Shown: positions 40,601 through 52,501, counted from the stretch's first letter. The stretch: 64,000 bases of DNA from Baylisascaris procyonis (GCA_037389465.1 JAZARR010000179.1:3382501-3446500); one strand, 5' to 3'. Notes: generated by a model from the letters alone, not told the origin. Numbers and translations are program-made.

Positions 40601-43600
40601 ATTTTCCAGAAGAAGAGCTAAATCTTCATTACACCTATAATAATTCAAAGTTTATCTATTCAAATTGCTAAAAAAAAACGATATGATGTTTAATTGGATA
40701 GCAGTCAACAATTATAAACTGATGAGGTGTTGTAGTTTGGCTGAATATTTAGTCAGTATAGATATAAAATTAGCGGTCTTATCGCATAATGTTCTTATAA
40801 TGGTAGAATACGATACCCATATAGATTTCCATTGTTCATTTGTATATATCGAAAACATACAAATACTCAGTAATCGTTCTTTTCCAATTCAGTCTCAATT
40901 ATGTGATTTCTAGATCGATCTCACTTTACCGTTTATGACGATGATGGAATTCCTCATCTTAGTAGGTTGGATGAAAGTAGCCGAAGGCCTTCTGAATCCT
41001 TTCGGTGAAGATGACGACGATTTCGAGTGCAATTTTCTTCTCGATAAAAATTTAGCGGTAGAATGTTTTTTCAATGATAACATATTATTTTCAAGTGCAT
41101 TAATCACTGTGTAATTTATATGCTTAGCTTCCTTACGATCAACAAAGAAGAAACCCTTTTATTAGAGTGATATCATCCATAACAGAGAAAACAGTTGCAA
41201 AGCTTGAGTTTTTTTTCAAACAGCCATCAATATTCTGCAAAGGCATCATTGATGATGCAATAAAGCTTCCCAGCTGATTATCACTATGATATAATTTTAT
41301 CACTGGAAATTAAAAATGCATAAATTGATTGATGCTAATAGATATAATATCGCTTTTAATATAATATAACAACTTTCACTGTTCTATACATAAAATATAC
41401 ACATAAAAAATATTGTTTAGACGGCATTATGCATTGTGGACGATGCATCAAACGATGCACCAAAACTTGAAAAGGATCGCTTTTGGCAGAGTGATGAAGT
41501 GGAACCTATGTACTCGAAAGAGACTGCATCGCAACCGATTAATCCTCTCGTTGGTTCAGCAACACAAGCTCAGTAAGAATGTCCTAAAATATCGTTTGCA
41601 TTAATGATCACACATATTTCGGTATATGATGTCTTTAGCGTCTAATCTATGACATCGGACGAAACGTCCAACATCAACCATTATTGTTATTGTCTCTGAA
41701 CGCACAAATTTATTTCTCGCTTCCTATTTCAGTAAATCTTCTCCTCTTATTATCTTTCCTTTTTTTTCTATCTCAAAACCTCAAAAATGGACAGTTCAAG
41801 CTTTCACATTTGGGATGTTGTCCACTGTTGCAAATTATTGCAATAATTCACTAAAATTTGACGAAACTAATGCCTTCTACGTTTATCAATCCCTTTCCAA
41901 CCTCTCTCAAGCCCACTTAGAGCGTCATCAGGCAATTCTCATACTTTGTTTCTTCCCGGATGCATTTTTCAGTCTTCAGTGCACCTTATGATCTTCTAAA
42001 GCAGTTGTCATATTTCACTTGTCATACATCTGAACTAATCGCTATCTCTCTTATTTTGATTTTATATTTGAAGGGGAGCGATATGTATTCATGAAACTTT
42101 TAAGTGAACATTGATCCAGCGACTGAGTTGGAAAGTTTATTATTGCTTACATAAAAGACCTCACATCTATATTCCCCTATTTCCCTGCAGTGAGAATTTA
42201 CACAAATACTAATTGTTATCCCCTCTTTCCAAATGTAAAATTCGTTAGAAACATTATAAAAATTCGTCCATAATAAATCAATTATCTAAAGAAATTTTGA
42301 CTATCTCCATCTTCGCAAGCCTCTCCTACGCAGTAAACCTCTTCCTTCTTGAATTACGTCATTTCTTATTATCTGCCAATAATAGAATTGCCTCACTCCT
42401 CTTTGACCCTCCTCCCTCACCCCCTCTTCCCCTCAAATATATTTTCAACACTATCCCTTTCAAGTACCACACATTTTACCACAAGTACCACTATATATAT
42501 ATAGTCCGTATGAAGCATTACGAACACTTCAGTTCTCCTAATTTATAAAATTTTGGTGCGGGAAATTGCAGCCCCTAAAATTTTGTTGTTTAGTATTTCA
42601 ACTGAAGAACCACAAATGGTTGTTCGAAAATCAGTCGATACTAGCAGAAGGAACTCAAGTCGATCACGTATTGGTAATCTCTCAAAACGATGGAAATTCT
42701 CTACATTTACGGAACGCCTGCGTCGTACTAACAGGTTATACTTAAAAACCTTATTTAAGAAATAACAAAAACTCCTGAGCAGAATTTTTTTTTCTTCGCC
42801 AATTCTTTAAACCGTCTAAGAACCACTAAATTTTCCTGTAGTTTTTCTTCAAGTACGTAGTAACTATCTTGTGCTTTTATACATCTGTCTAAATTATAAG
42901 TTGATCGTAGCTGATCATTAAAATTATGTCTATAATAAAGGACTAAAGATTTGAATATATTCAAACTGGATGTTTTCAATTGCACCAAATGCCTACCACA
43001 TTAAGGTGAATGTAAGAAAGAAGGGAGATGCGAGGAACTCCTCATCCAGCTAATGGCTCTTTTTCGAACTGTGCATGTTTATAAAGACGAGCTTTTCATA
43101 TTCATACTGTAGAAAACCGTAGAAAATATTGTAGCAAGATGAATCAGCACTTTTGTGTCAATGTGTAGAGCAGCGTGTTCAATCGTTGAAGTAGAGGCGA
43201 AATCAGTGGATCAAACGGTGTGATGTGATCGCATTGGCGACTTATTTACTTGCGCATTTATATCGCTTTAACATCTATTATTTGTAGCAATATAGCTTAT
43301 TATATATTATACTCATCAGAGATTGATTTCGACTGAAGTTCTTCTGGTCTTTACAGTTTGTATAAAATGATTGCAGGGAAGCACAGAATCGTCCTCGTGT
43401 AGTAGGGAATTCAAAACTTTGCTACTCGGATGTGGCGATTAATGAACTTGAAGACGGTACACGTGCCGAATCAACATCACAAACGAGGAATGAAGTCGAG
43501 TCGAGCAAATGCTTCTCAAGGCAGGTATCGGCATTCACCGTACTCGATGGACATTCAAACCAAGGAATAAGTAAGTATTTTTATGGTTATAAAATATGAG

Positions 43601-44326
43601 AAGAGAGATGACGAGAGAAAGAATGAGGTGGAAGGAAACAATTGCTGATGTATACCACGAAGTGACAAAATGTACGATTCTATAATCTCGCTCGTTATAT
43701 CAATCAATTTCAGCATTTTTTAATGCATAAAAATTGATGCATTTAAATTTCAACCGAATTAATAGCTGGCAAAGTTTTCCGCAGATGATTCATTCCTTCA
43801 CCTACCTTACATCCAACATGCAGTAAATTGAACGTGTGAGGTTGTTGTGCACCCGGACATCTATAACTTGTCCTGAAAATAGTGCATTAACTAGAAAACT
43901 GATATATACATCATCGCTGAGTGAACCCCATACCAATGAAACCTATGAAACCACTATATAATTCCGTAATTCAGTCAATATTTCCAGCTTGTCATAAATT
44001 TCCTTTTTTCACACATATTTTTACAATTAAAAATTCCATAAAGATTAATCCAGCGAAAAAGGTATTTTATTCACGCCCAGTATGATTCATCTTACGAATG
44101 ATCTATTCTGCATCAAATGCGGGCAGCACATCTTTTTAGAGGAATTTGTAAAATTTGCTGTCATTTTTAATATTATTGTTATTTATTTTTATTCATTTAT
44201 TGTTATTTATTGTTATGTTATTCACTCCGAAACGAATTATAAATGAAATTTTGAGGCATATCGCGGGAACTAGAATAGACAAAAAGCTATCTGTTGACAA
44301 CAGAGCCTCAATTCTTTGATAAAATT

Positions 44327-44380
<54 letters not shown>

Positions 44381-44582
44381 AACCTGGAATGTTTTATTTC
44401 ATATTCTATCGTTTATTTTTCTCTGCGCTTGAGGTATTGATGTGCATAGGAAACTTAGGGATAAAATATCATTAAAATTATTACAGGTACGATATATGAT
44501 CCCGCAGGCGTTAATTTTGTGACCCCGCCACTTTCACGACAACAATCCCGAGGTCCCCATCTTTCGATTCATTCACTGATGC

Positions 44583-44667
<85 letters not shown>

Positions 44668-45661
44668 TACCACAGTCTAAAATATATGGTTACCACAGGC
44701 GAATGCTGTGATTAGCTGAAAGTGATCAGGAGAATTGCAGTTATTGGAGATAAATTGTAGAGTGCAAGCCCCACAAGGATTCTTCTCCACTCTCGCCTTT
44801 GAAATGGTTTAGTGAGTGATATTACTTACGGCAGTGGCTGTCGTGAAAGAGCTCCGCAAAAATTCAAGCAGGTTTCCCATTTCGCTCCGAGTGCCTTTCT
44901 CCTCATGAAGTTTGCATATGTTAAAGCCGAAAAATTCAAATCTATAGAGCGAGTTTCAGGAAGTCTGAACGTATGGCAGTGTTGTAATGTCCGACCGTTA
45001 GAGATCGAATGATCGAACAATAAAAATTGTCATTTGTTAGCGGTATGAGTGTTTAATGTCAGAAAACTTGTGAAACAGCATTTGTAATATTTCTGAGAAA
45101 TTTTACACTGTGCTAGCGGAAGGTTTATTTGGAATATATTAATCTGCAATAATTTTCTGAAGGCAATCACTTTTTAAGAGTTATGGACTTTTGAGATCAA
45201 CTGAAAAATAGGACGATTTCTAGAATTTTCAACTGAAGACGATCTGAATAGTTGTTCTCCGCAACATCTGAATAAAATTCTTTTATATTCATGTGCATTC
45301 TGCAAGGATTACGCCAATTACAATAAAAACTTCTCTGAATTTCTTACAGCACTATTATTCATAAAATAAATCTTAACTTTAATGAAAAAGTATGATTTTA
45401 GATGGTGAATTATTGTTTCATCGAGGCCTACCGGAAATACCGATACAACGACAATCTTCACTATGTGGCTCACGTACTCCATCAAATGCAGATAGTCAAA
45501 AATCCATATCACTTATGAATATACTTAGTACAGTGGAAGAAGAGGAACCAATGAGCCTTACTGTCAATCAACAGGAAGATTTGAGAAGAGGAACAATCTG
45601 TGAAGTGCAATCTGCATATGCATCATTGATGGACAGAAGCAAAGTTGGATTTAATGCTTGA
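34635..45661 (+). CDS. Bestrophin-family chloride channel, complete, 12 exons
   Basis: Exons: 34635-34819, 35493-35627, 36723-36889, 38091-38245, 39210-39287, 40098-40190, 40914-41057, 41421-41572, 42594-42734, 43377-43570, 44487-44552, 45402-45661 (stop TGA 45659-45661). All phases agree, giving 589 residues. Bestrophins are pentameric Ca2+-activated anion channels. The start MTISYNLD and [14 protein letters not shown] are family hallmarks. The neck helix IPLTFMLGF carries I78, F82 and F86, equivalent to the three gate residues. [23 protein letters not shown] and [14 protein letters not shown] follow in order, and the Ca2+ clasp is intact ([14 protein letters not shown], acidic residues 303-307). 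The last four exons encode a variable, Ser/Arg-rich cytoplasmic tail. Nematodes have many bestrophin paralogues and I cannot say which one this is. Exon 11 has a weak donor (GTCCCC) and may be skipped. Confidence 0.93.
38837..38858. repeat. Short (TA)n microsatellite in bestrophin intron 4
   Basis: About 22 bp of TA followed by an A run. Confidence 0.9.
44330..44377. repeat. (AT)n microsatellite in bestrophin intron 10
   Basis: About 47 bp of AT, roughly 110 bp upstream of the cassette-like exon at 44487-44552. Confidence 0.95.
44583..44664. repeat. (TA)n microsatellite in bestrophin intron 11
   Basis: About 80 bp of TA starting about 30 bp after the weak donor of exon 11. Two nearby copies of an imperfect 11-mer (GATTACCACAG and GGTTACCACAG) follow it. 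Confidence 0.95.
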
Positions 45662-46850
45662 TTTCACTTTTTTCATTTTTTATGTATTCATCGAATTGAT
45701 TTATTTCGCTATTGTTGGTCGATGATTTCCTTCCCTTCCCTTTCCCCTTCCCTCCTCCCCCCACCCTCCCCCCCCCCCAAAAAAAAAACACACAGAGCGG
45801 CAATAGGAAACGATCGTCTTCCTTTCTTCTCTATCTGAATCAACGCTTCACGACTCATTCACCAACCAGTAATATTATACATCGAGAGGTAGTCTAAGCT
45901 TTGAAATCAACGACATTTCCAGTTATGCTACATCTTATCACCTCCTAGATCTGCAAGGTAATCCTCGTCGAGGAAGCTTTCGAGTTATAGCTATTTTCCT
46001 CTTATTTCTCCTTTTGCTAGTGCTATCTATTGTAAAACTCTATTCATTCCTCATATTTGAAAAAAAAAAAAGAAACTCTTCCTTAACGATCAGTTTTAGC
46101 ATCTGGTCGCCGTCCGATATAAAGTGGCATCAAAAAGTTGGCCAAATATTTAGGTTGCGCTCGTACCTTTCACTGCAATCAAGGGTCGATTTGACGTCTT
46201 AGAGGGGAATTTGCATTTAAAAGATAGGACAAACACTTCAATTTGTGCCAGTAAACGTAACTCTGCGCCGAGCATATTCATCGTTTCCAAGAAAAGGAAT
46301 TGCGATCAATATCAATCCCACTAATTGCATTTAGAATTGATTTTAAATGCGCTGATATCGATAAATTTGAGGAAAATTTTTCAACTGAACATTTACATAT
46401 TAGTTCTTGTTTTTTCACAAACCCTACCATTGTTTAAACTCGCAAAGCTTAAGTTATAGTTTTGGAATTTGGATAAAAGGTTTGGGAACGGGAGGAATAA
46501 AACTTGCTACATGGACGACGGGTGTCAGCAATTTTTTATATTTTACATGAGGTTCCTTATGAGTTACTAACGGTTAAAAGCATCGAGGAATATGCAAGCC
46601 AAATTGGTTATGAGACTGGTCGGGCATGACTAAAGAAACCGATTCTTTTGAGAATTTCTATAACCATCAATTCTAGAAAACCATTATTTGGAGATTTTCA
46701 CTGATTTTGCAAGCTTGGCATACCGTAGGCTGGGGGGTTGAATTCCAGAGGAATATCGCACCACCTCTATAGCACACTTTCTTCTCCTTTCTTCTAGCTT
46801 TTGCGTAATAATTATGTCACGTAAGTTGCAATAATGCTACTTTCTTGAAG
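45662..46850. other. Bestrophin 3' flank, nothing further recognised
   Basis: It contains a strong C-rich pyrimidine tract at 45729-45779 followed by an A run. It would include the bestrophin 3' UTR. I could not pick a convincing polyadenylation signal. Confidence 0.5.
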
Positions 46851-47264
46851 GACACAAACGCTGAAAAGGTTGATGAAAGTGGAGAGTTGCTAAAGAACGC
46901 AAATGTGGAGTTGCCAGAGAAAGAAAGCAAGGAGTTATTGGAGAAAACAAGTGACGAATTGTCAGGGAAAACAAGCGAGGAGCTGTTGGCGAAATCAAGT
47001 GACGAGTTGCCCGAGAATGCAAGCGACGAGTTGTCCGGAAGAGCAAGTGACGAGTTGCCCGGAAAAGGAAGCGAAGAATTGCCAACGAAAGCGAGAGAGG
47101 AGTTACCGGGAACGGCGACAGGAGAGTTGCCAGAGAAAACAAGTGAGGAATCGCCAGAGAAGACAAGTGGATCAGTGCCGGGTACGAGTGGTCGCAAAGC
47201 TCGTCGCCTAGCTTTCATGAATCCCACATTCAATTCAACAGTCGAGGACGTTAGTGATGTGTGA
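46851..47264 (+). CDS. Coding block with 12 degenerate ELPxKxS[DE] octapeptide repeats; gene unknown
   Basis: A 138-codon open frame begins after a possible acceptor (CTACTTTCTTGAAG) and ends at TGA 47262-47264. From 46884 to 47171 it consists of twelve tandem 24-nt units encoding variants of E-L-P-x-K-x-S-D/E. Many differences are synonymous (GAGTTG, GAATTG, GAGCTG, GAGTTA for E-L), and no unit has a frameshift or stop, which argues for selection on the protein. A non-repetitive tail follows (GRKARRLAFMNPTFNSTVED...) and ends in S-D-V, which fits a class I PDZ ligand. There is no ATG in the block, so it must be a terminal exon. It could be an alternative 3' exon of the bestrophin gene 1.2 kb upstream, but no strong phase-0 donor is evident there. 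It is disordered, acidic and of unknown function. Confidence 0.5.
   Translation, partial: DTNAEKVDESGELLKNANVELPEKESKELLEKTSDELSGKTSEELLAKSSDELPENASDELSGRASDELPGKGSEELPTKAREELPGTATGELPEKTSEESPEKTSGSVPGTSGRKARRLAFMNPTFNSTVEDVSDV
46884..47171 (+). repeat. 24-nt coding tandem repeat, 12 copies
   Basis: Units start at GAGTTGCTAAAG (46884) and recur every 24 nt without indels. The GAG/GAA-TTG core and the AAA-rich middle are conserved; other positions vary. The repeat is visibly more GC-rich than its surroundings. Confidence 0.9.
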
Positions 47265-47958
47265 ATATGGAAAATATCGCATTCTATGGTAAATATGTCG
47301 GAGCGTCTATGTTGTTATCACAATATAAACACTGGTAATAACTATATTTACTAAGGTTCAGCCTGAAATTTAAAGAAATTTAATCGCGATCATCGAATCA
47401 ATTGGAACCGAGTGAACCGAAATTATGTGGCAAAATGTCACACATGAAAGAATTGAGATTTAAAAAAGTCACATCGTACCCGGATGAAAGCCTGAAGCCA
47501 TCACGTGTGCACTAACTACAGATAAAAGTCGGAAAACCTTTTGTATAAGGTAATGTGTTTTCTCGTATTTTCAACAGAATACTCATGCGGACGTCAGTGT
47601 AGTGCATGAAAGCTATACAAATTAATAAGAGCAACTAAATTTGCATATTTTGCTTGAAATTTACCTTGGAAAGTGGTTGAATATATTTGTCGTCTACATA
47701 CGACCATCAACTTCGTTTTGTTCACGACAGAAAAATTCTAATTCTTTAATTCTCTAACCGTCGATTCTCTAATTCTTTAATTTCTTTTCTCCCGCGCTGG
47801 GATTGACTCTTCGGGTTTGTGGCTACTCGACAACTTGAACAGTGATGAACTATAATTGATTTCAACAAAGAAACCGGCCTGTTTTGATGAGGGCTCGTCC
47901 GCTTGCGCCCTTTTCCTTCTTTTTGCGCTTGGCTACACCAACCTCCTGGTTGGTCCGT

Positions 47959-48027
47959 CCCAAGTTTGTTCACACGGTTCGGGGGACACCTTTCTGCTTG
48001 GGATTCGCCCGACACCTCAAACTTGGG
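47959..48027. repeat. 69-bp hairpin with 10-bp perfect ends
   Basis: CCCAAGTTTG (47959-47968) is the exact reverse complement of CAAACTTGGG (48018-48027). An inner stem GGT-TCGGG / CCCGA-CACC can form with one bulge. The surroundings are more GC-rich than average, so it may belong to an old mobile element. Confidence 0.6.
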
Positions 48028-48318
48028 TAATTAAACCTTCTCATACTTTACAAACAACGTAAAAACGCGATATACTCGAAAAACGAATACAAAAACCATC
48101 ATAAAACATGATCTGAGTCAAATACGATGATTCTGGTGATGAGCTAACGAAAAGGTACAAACCAATGACTAGATGAAAGCAAAAAAACGCCAAAACTACT
48201 GACGAGATCGCAGAACTTTGAGGCAATCAACAAGTAATCATAAGAATCAAGTTTAAGTTCAGAAAAAACAATAAAGAAGAAAGTGCTGACAATTAAAGCA
48301 AAGCCGCTACACTTATAC

Positions 48319-48381
48319 GCTTATACACGACGCATTAGAAGACACGCGCTTACACACGACCACAACGCCGCATTAGAAGAC
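48319..48381. repeat. Imperfect 38-bp tandem duplication
   Basis: The 13-mer CGCATTAGAAGAC occurs at 48331-48343 and again at 48369-48381. Each copy is preceded by a similar CTTA(T/C)ACACGAC string. Confidence 0.65.
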
Positions 48382-48683
48382 GATATAGTCGCTACAGCCA
48401 GAGATCAACTTAGATCGCTCTTTGAGTTATTGCGTTGATACACAGTTTGACTTACTGTGTGAAGCAGCCCACTAACTCACTCGCGAATCTTCGCGACAAT
48501 ATTGCAGATTGAACCATTAGGAAGACATTTCAGCTGCAATGACAACAGCAATGCATTCATGTATCCTCCAAGAATAGATTCTGTTCACACCTATTTGCTG
48601 TGAATGTTTTACATAATACCGCCATAATTTTTTATTTTTACATTTCTTCCTCCAGCTTCCTCTTTTTGCTTAAAATACTCCAA

Positions 48684-48689
48684 ACTGAA

Positions 48690-48721
<32 letters not shown>

Positions 48722-48733
48722 GCCTTTTTCAGT
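48684..48733. repeat. (TA)n tract flanked by an 11-bp inverted repeat
   Basis: ACTGAAAAAGG (48684-48694) and CCTTTTTCAGT (48723-48733) are exact reverse complements around a pure TA core, forming a complete foldback unit directly before the heptamer minisatellite. Confidence 0.9.
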
Positions 48734-48751
48734 ATATATATATTATTATTA

Positions 48752-49237
48752 TTATATATTATATATTATATATTATATATTATATATTATATATTATATA
48801 TTATATATTATATATTATATATTATATATTATATATTATATATTATATATTATATATTATATATTATATATTATATATTATATATTATATATTATATATT
48901 ATATATTATATATTATATATTATATATTATATATTATATATTATATATTATATATTATATATTATATATTATATATTATATATTATATATTATATATTAT
49001 ATATTATATATTATATATTATATATTATATATTATATATTATATATTATATATTATATATTATATATTATATATTATATATTATATATTATATATTATAT
49101 ATTATATATTATATATTATATATTATATATTATATATTATATATTATATATTATATATTATATATTATATATTATATATTATATATTATATATTATATAT
49201 TATATATTATATATTATGTATTATATATTATGTATTA

Positions 49238-49243
<6 letters not shown>
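48752..49243. repeat. ATTATAT heptamer minisatellite, about 70 copies
   Basis: The 7-bp unit ATTATAT repeats almost without error for about 490 bp; the last few units carry TATG variants. Because the period is 7 and the unit has no in-frame stop in one frame, it yields a spurious 240-codon open frame of I, L and Y residues. Confidence 0.95.

Positions 49244-49287
<44 letters not shown>
49244..49287. repeat. (TA)n microsatellite adjoining the heptamer array
   Basis: About 44 bp of alternating TA closes the AT-only block before TTTTTTCAAGG. Confidence 0.9.
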
Positions 49288-49289
<2 letters not shown>

Positions 49290-51703
49290 TTTTTTCAAGG
49301 AAGCAGGATCGAATATAGATGAGCGATGTGGGATTTATAAATGAAATAAAACTGACTTATAGACATTTACATCACGTTTCGGTTCTTATTCTTTGACACG
49401 AAGCAATAACAAGCACTATATAATTTCTGTGCTCACGTAGAATTCTTCGGTTTTAGCGTTTTTGCGTAGCTTTTAGCTTTTGTTTCATTCAAGTCGTATA
49501 CGAGATCGTTTCAGATTTTATGAGTAATTTCCGTTAATCTATGGCGAATACAAAGTTAATGAAGCAACGCAAGTAATGGAGTTACGAATGTTTCCATAGA
49601 AACAATTCAATTGGAATGCCCTCCATGCGTTAATCCAATACGGAGAAAAGGCTATAAATGTAGCACAGTTGCTATTCATACAAATCGACTTATTTGAAGT
49701 TTTGGAAAATACTGTTACTTATATTCGATGAAGTCAATTTGTGCTTTCGGGTAAATGTGTAATAAAGTATCTAAGGTTGCATTATCAACTTAATAAACAA
49801 ACGAAGTTCAGTAAATTCATTGGCGAGCTGCCATTCGCAATCGCAGAGATCTTTCACCTTTCGGCTCAAAAAAGGAAATCATGCAAAATGCTAAATTTGA
49901 TGCAAACTACACTCAGAATTTGTGACTGAAAGATTTCGGACAATTTCCTGAAGTTCGATGGTGAAAAATTTTGTATAATAGAAAATGTGATTAAATTCAA
50001 ACAAATCGATTTTTAGAAATCGCTAATGGCGAAGAACTCCTCTTGTTTTCTCTAAAAGCATGAGCTTTGGCAATGGGAAATATTAATAGAAAGCGACTGG
50101 CGCAGCAACTAGATAATCGTTTGAATGGATAAATCTGCCCAGTTAAATATGCAAAACTTAGGTCACTAGCGCCAAAATTTGCTCATGACTTTCGCAGACG
50201 AATAAATAGCAGTAAGTAGATCAGCATTCCATTAGTATTATTCTCACTTTGTAGTGATTTTATTTCCTATTTTACGTCCTATGAAATTTCGAATCTTTGA
50301 CATTCTAAATTCCAATTCGCTAGCCTCATCTTTATTCCTCAATTTTTATGCACACATTCTCCGCAGCACTTCAGTTGCTCATTTATCCATTCCTCTTGAT
50401 ATAGTGTGATGGAATTTCTGAGATTTCAAAGCCCTTTAGCAGGTTCTTTTGTGGATTAGTAGCTATTTCTATGAAGATAATGCTTTTTGTTATTGTCACA
50501 TTTCACGTTTCAGAGCGGAAAGTTTTTAGCGTCTCTACTTTCGAAAAATTTCTGGGACAATGTTGTTGAAAGTTTTTACGACGAAGTGCGCATCATATGC
50601 TTCTGAGAATACAATATGCGCTTCGTTTACGTTAATGTGCTGAATGCTGAGAGGAAATTGTACCACTTATCTTTATTAAGCTCAGTGTAAAGCTTTCGGA
50701 GACGAACTCTTTACAATTCCTTGCTGATTCAAAGGAAAAAATTCCTTATTTTAAACTTATCTTCAATTTGAAGCAAATTAGAATCTGACCACTAAATCAC
50801 AGCGAGTATCCCTATATTGTTGGAAAAAAAAAATTAATTTTCACCTTAATATGTGCATATCGACTGTCGACCGGTGAATGAATGACTTATTTGAAAACTA
50901 TTCGAGATGCGATGAACTTTCAGTGTAGCGTTAATGTTTTCTAATGAATTTCAGCATTTTGATTCTTGAATCTTCCTTAATGTGGATATTATTTCCATGT
51001 TGGTGCACTACAGTAATATTGATGAACAGCTAAATTACTATTGCGAAAACTTTTTGATATTAAATTGATGATCAAAATCCGATGGGAAAGAAGACCAAAA
51101 ATCGGAGGTGAGAAATAGTGGAATTCATATGCAATGGCAAATGTACTAATACTTTCGACATCCTTTAGTATTTTACGCCATTGACTATTTGTTGAGATGT
51201 CGGCTTAACAGAAGCAGTGCAGTACAACACGTAGGTGGTGAATGATTCGAGTGATTTGTTAAGATTTTTTTTTGCTGCTTAAAATATAGTTTTGCAAATG
51301 AAAAAAACTTTTGTGTACTTGTACCCCTCCGATGCGTACAGTTATACTAGAGATGAATACTTCATTGGTGTTAATTTTGTTGGAGATGAGCCTGGAAAAA
51401 AATAGAACGTTGGGAACATTTTTGAGCTACATCGAGTAAACTCACCGTCTTCAGGATTGATATGTGACTGTTGAATTATGTTTGATGTTGGCAAATTGGC
51501 AAATTGAATTATCTTTGATGAACATTTTTTGTTGAAGCCTTCTGTATTGACTGGTGGGGAACTTTCTTCTTACCCGGCTACCAATATAATCTGAAGGTTG
51601 CAAAGAATTCAACTGGCCTGTCAACTGCTTGATTTTCGCGCCTTCGACGAGTCGACGATTTCTTCCACCTTTCCAATTCACTCGAACAACCACTGCCTTC
51701 TCG

Positions 51704-51783
51704 CTTCTACCAAACGTTCGTCTTTTCCCAATCTCGTACTTGAGTAAATTTGAGATTGGGAAAGGACGAACGTTTGGTAGAAG
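51704..51783. repeat. 32-bp inverted repeat with 16-nt loop
   Basis: Arms 51704-51735 and 51752-51783 match at 31 of 32 positions (CTTCTACCAAACGTTCGTC... against its complement). The one mismatch would be a G-U pair in one strand's RNA. Beyond the right arm, 15 bases (GTACTTTGGTAGAAG) look duplicated, and the stem then resumes (GTAGAAGGCAG against CTGCCTTCTCGC), so the original foldback was longer. Confidence 0.9.
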
Positions 51784-52327
51784 GTACTTTGGTAGAAGGT
51801 AGAAGGCAGAAGGTACTTGGGTACTTTCATTTTATCAGATGTAGACGGCACAACGAACGACATAATTGCAATTGAACCGCATAAGAGAACAAAAAACGAC
51901 ATTTAATCAGCATAAAATAGCATAGCACATCAACATCGATAATGCAAAATAAGTCAACTCCCATTGATTGAAAATCCTCGTGCTGCAATTCGTCTATAAT
52001 TCAAAACGTTCTACCAAACTTCAACTGTCCCCTAACTTCCTGAGTCAAAACATTCCAGGAAAGGCCACAGTCTCAATTAACGTCGCAGAAACAAAATCAC
52101 GATTCGCACCTTCCCAGAGGACCTCCTAAATAATGTCACACAAAACTCACTCTTCCATTGCAACAACAAAAATCTACCAAGAACATAAAATACAAACAGA
52201 CACACAAAAAAGCCAGCTCATGACAACGCAGAGAATTTACGCCGCATGCACTTGCGGCTGTCGCATCACCCGAAGAAACTGCTCTTTTCCAAACCCATCG
52301 CCTTCTGCTTTTATAGGGATCTGGGGG

Positions 52328-52501
52328 CTGCAGTTTAGCTACTGGCTAACATCACTTCTTTTTGGTGAATAGATTTTGAGTGACAGTACGCATTCATAAT
52401 GAGAACGGTGCCATGTTGCTGCAGTTTAGCTAACATTGTTTCTTTCTGATAAATCCGTTTGAGTGACGGTGCGCTTTCATGGGAAAAGCTGTGCCATGTT
52501 G
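52328..52501. repeat. Imperfect tandem duplication of about 85-90 bp
   Basis: Copy one (52328-52418) and copy two (52419-52501) both begin CTGCAGTTTAGCTA and share TTTGAGTGAC(A/G)GT(A/G)CGC, TTTCAT or ATTCAT, and end GTGCCATGTTG. They differ by substitutions and a small indel. This could be the U3/R part of a decayed LTR, since TTTATAGGGATCTGGGGG precedes it, but no paired LTR was found. Confidence 0.8.

Noticed and set aside
42572..42593. Acceptor GAAATTGCAG at 42571 for bestrophin exon 9
   Set aside because: Using it puts a stop codon immediately after the junction; the next acceptor, TTGTTTAG at 42593, keeps the frame open.
48600..49322. 240-codon plus-strand open frame of repeated ILYIIYY units
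   Set aside because: It is the translation of the ATTATAT heptamer array and flanking (TA)n; the frame is open only because the unit lacks a stop in that phase.
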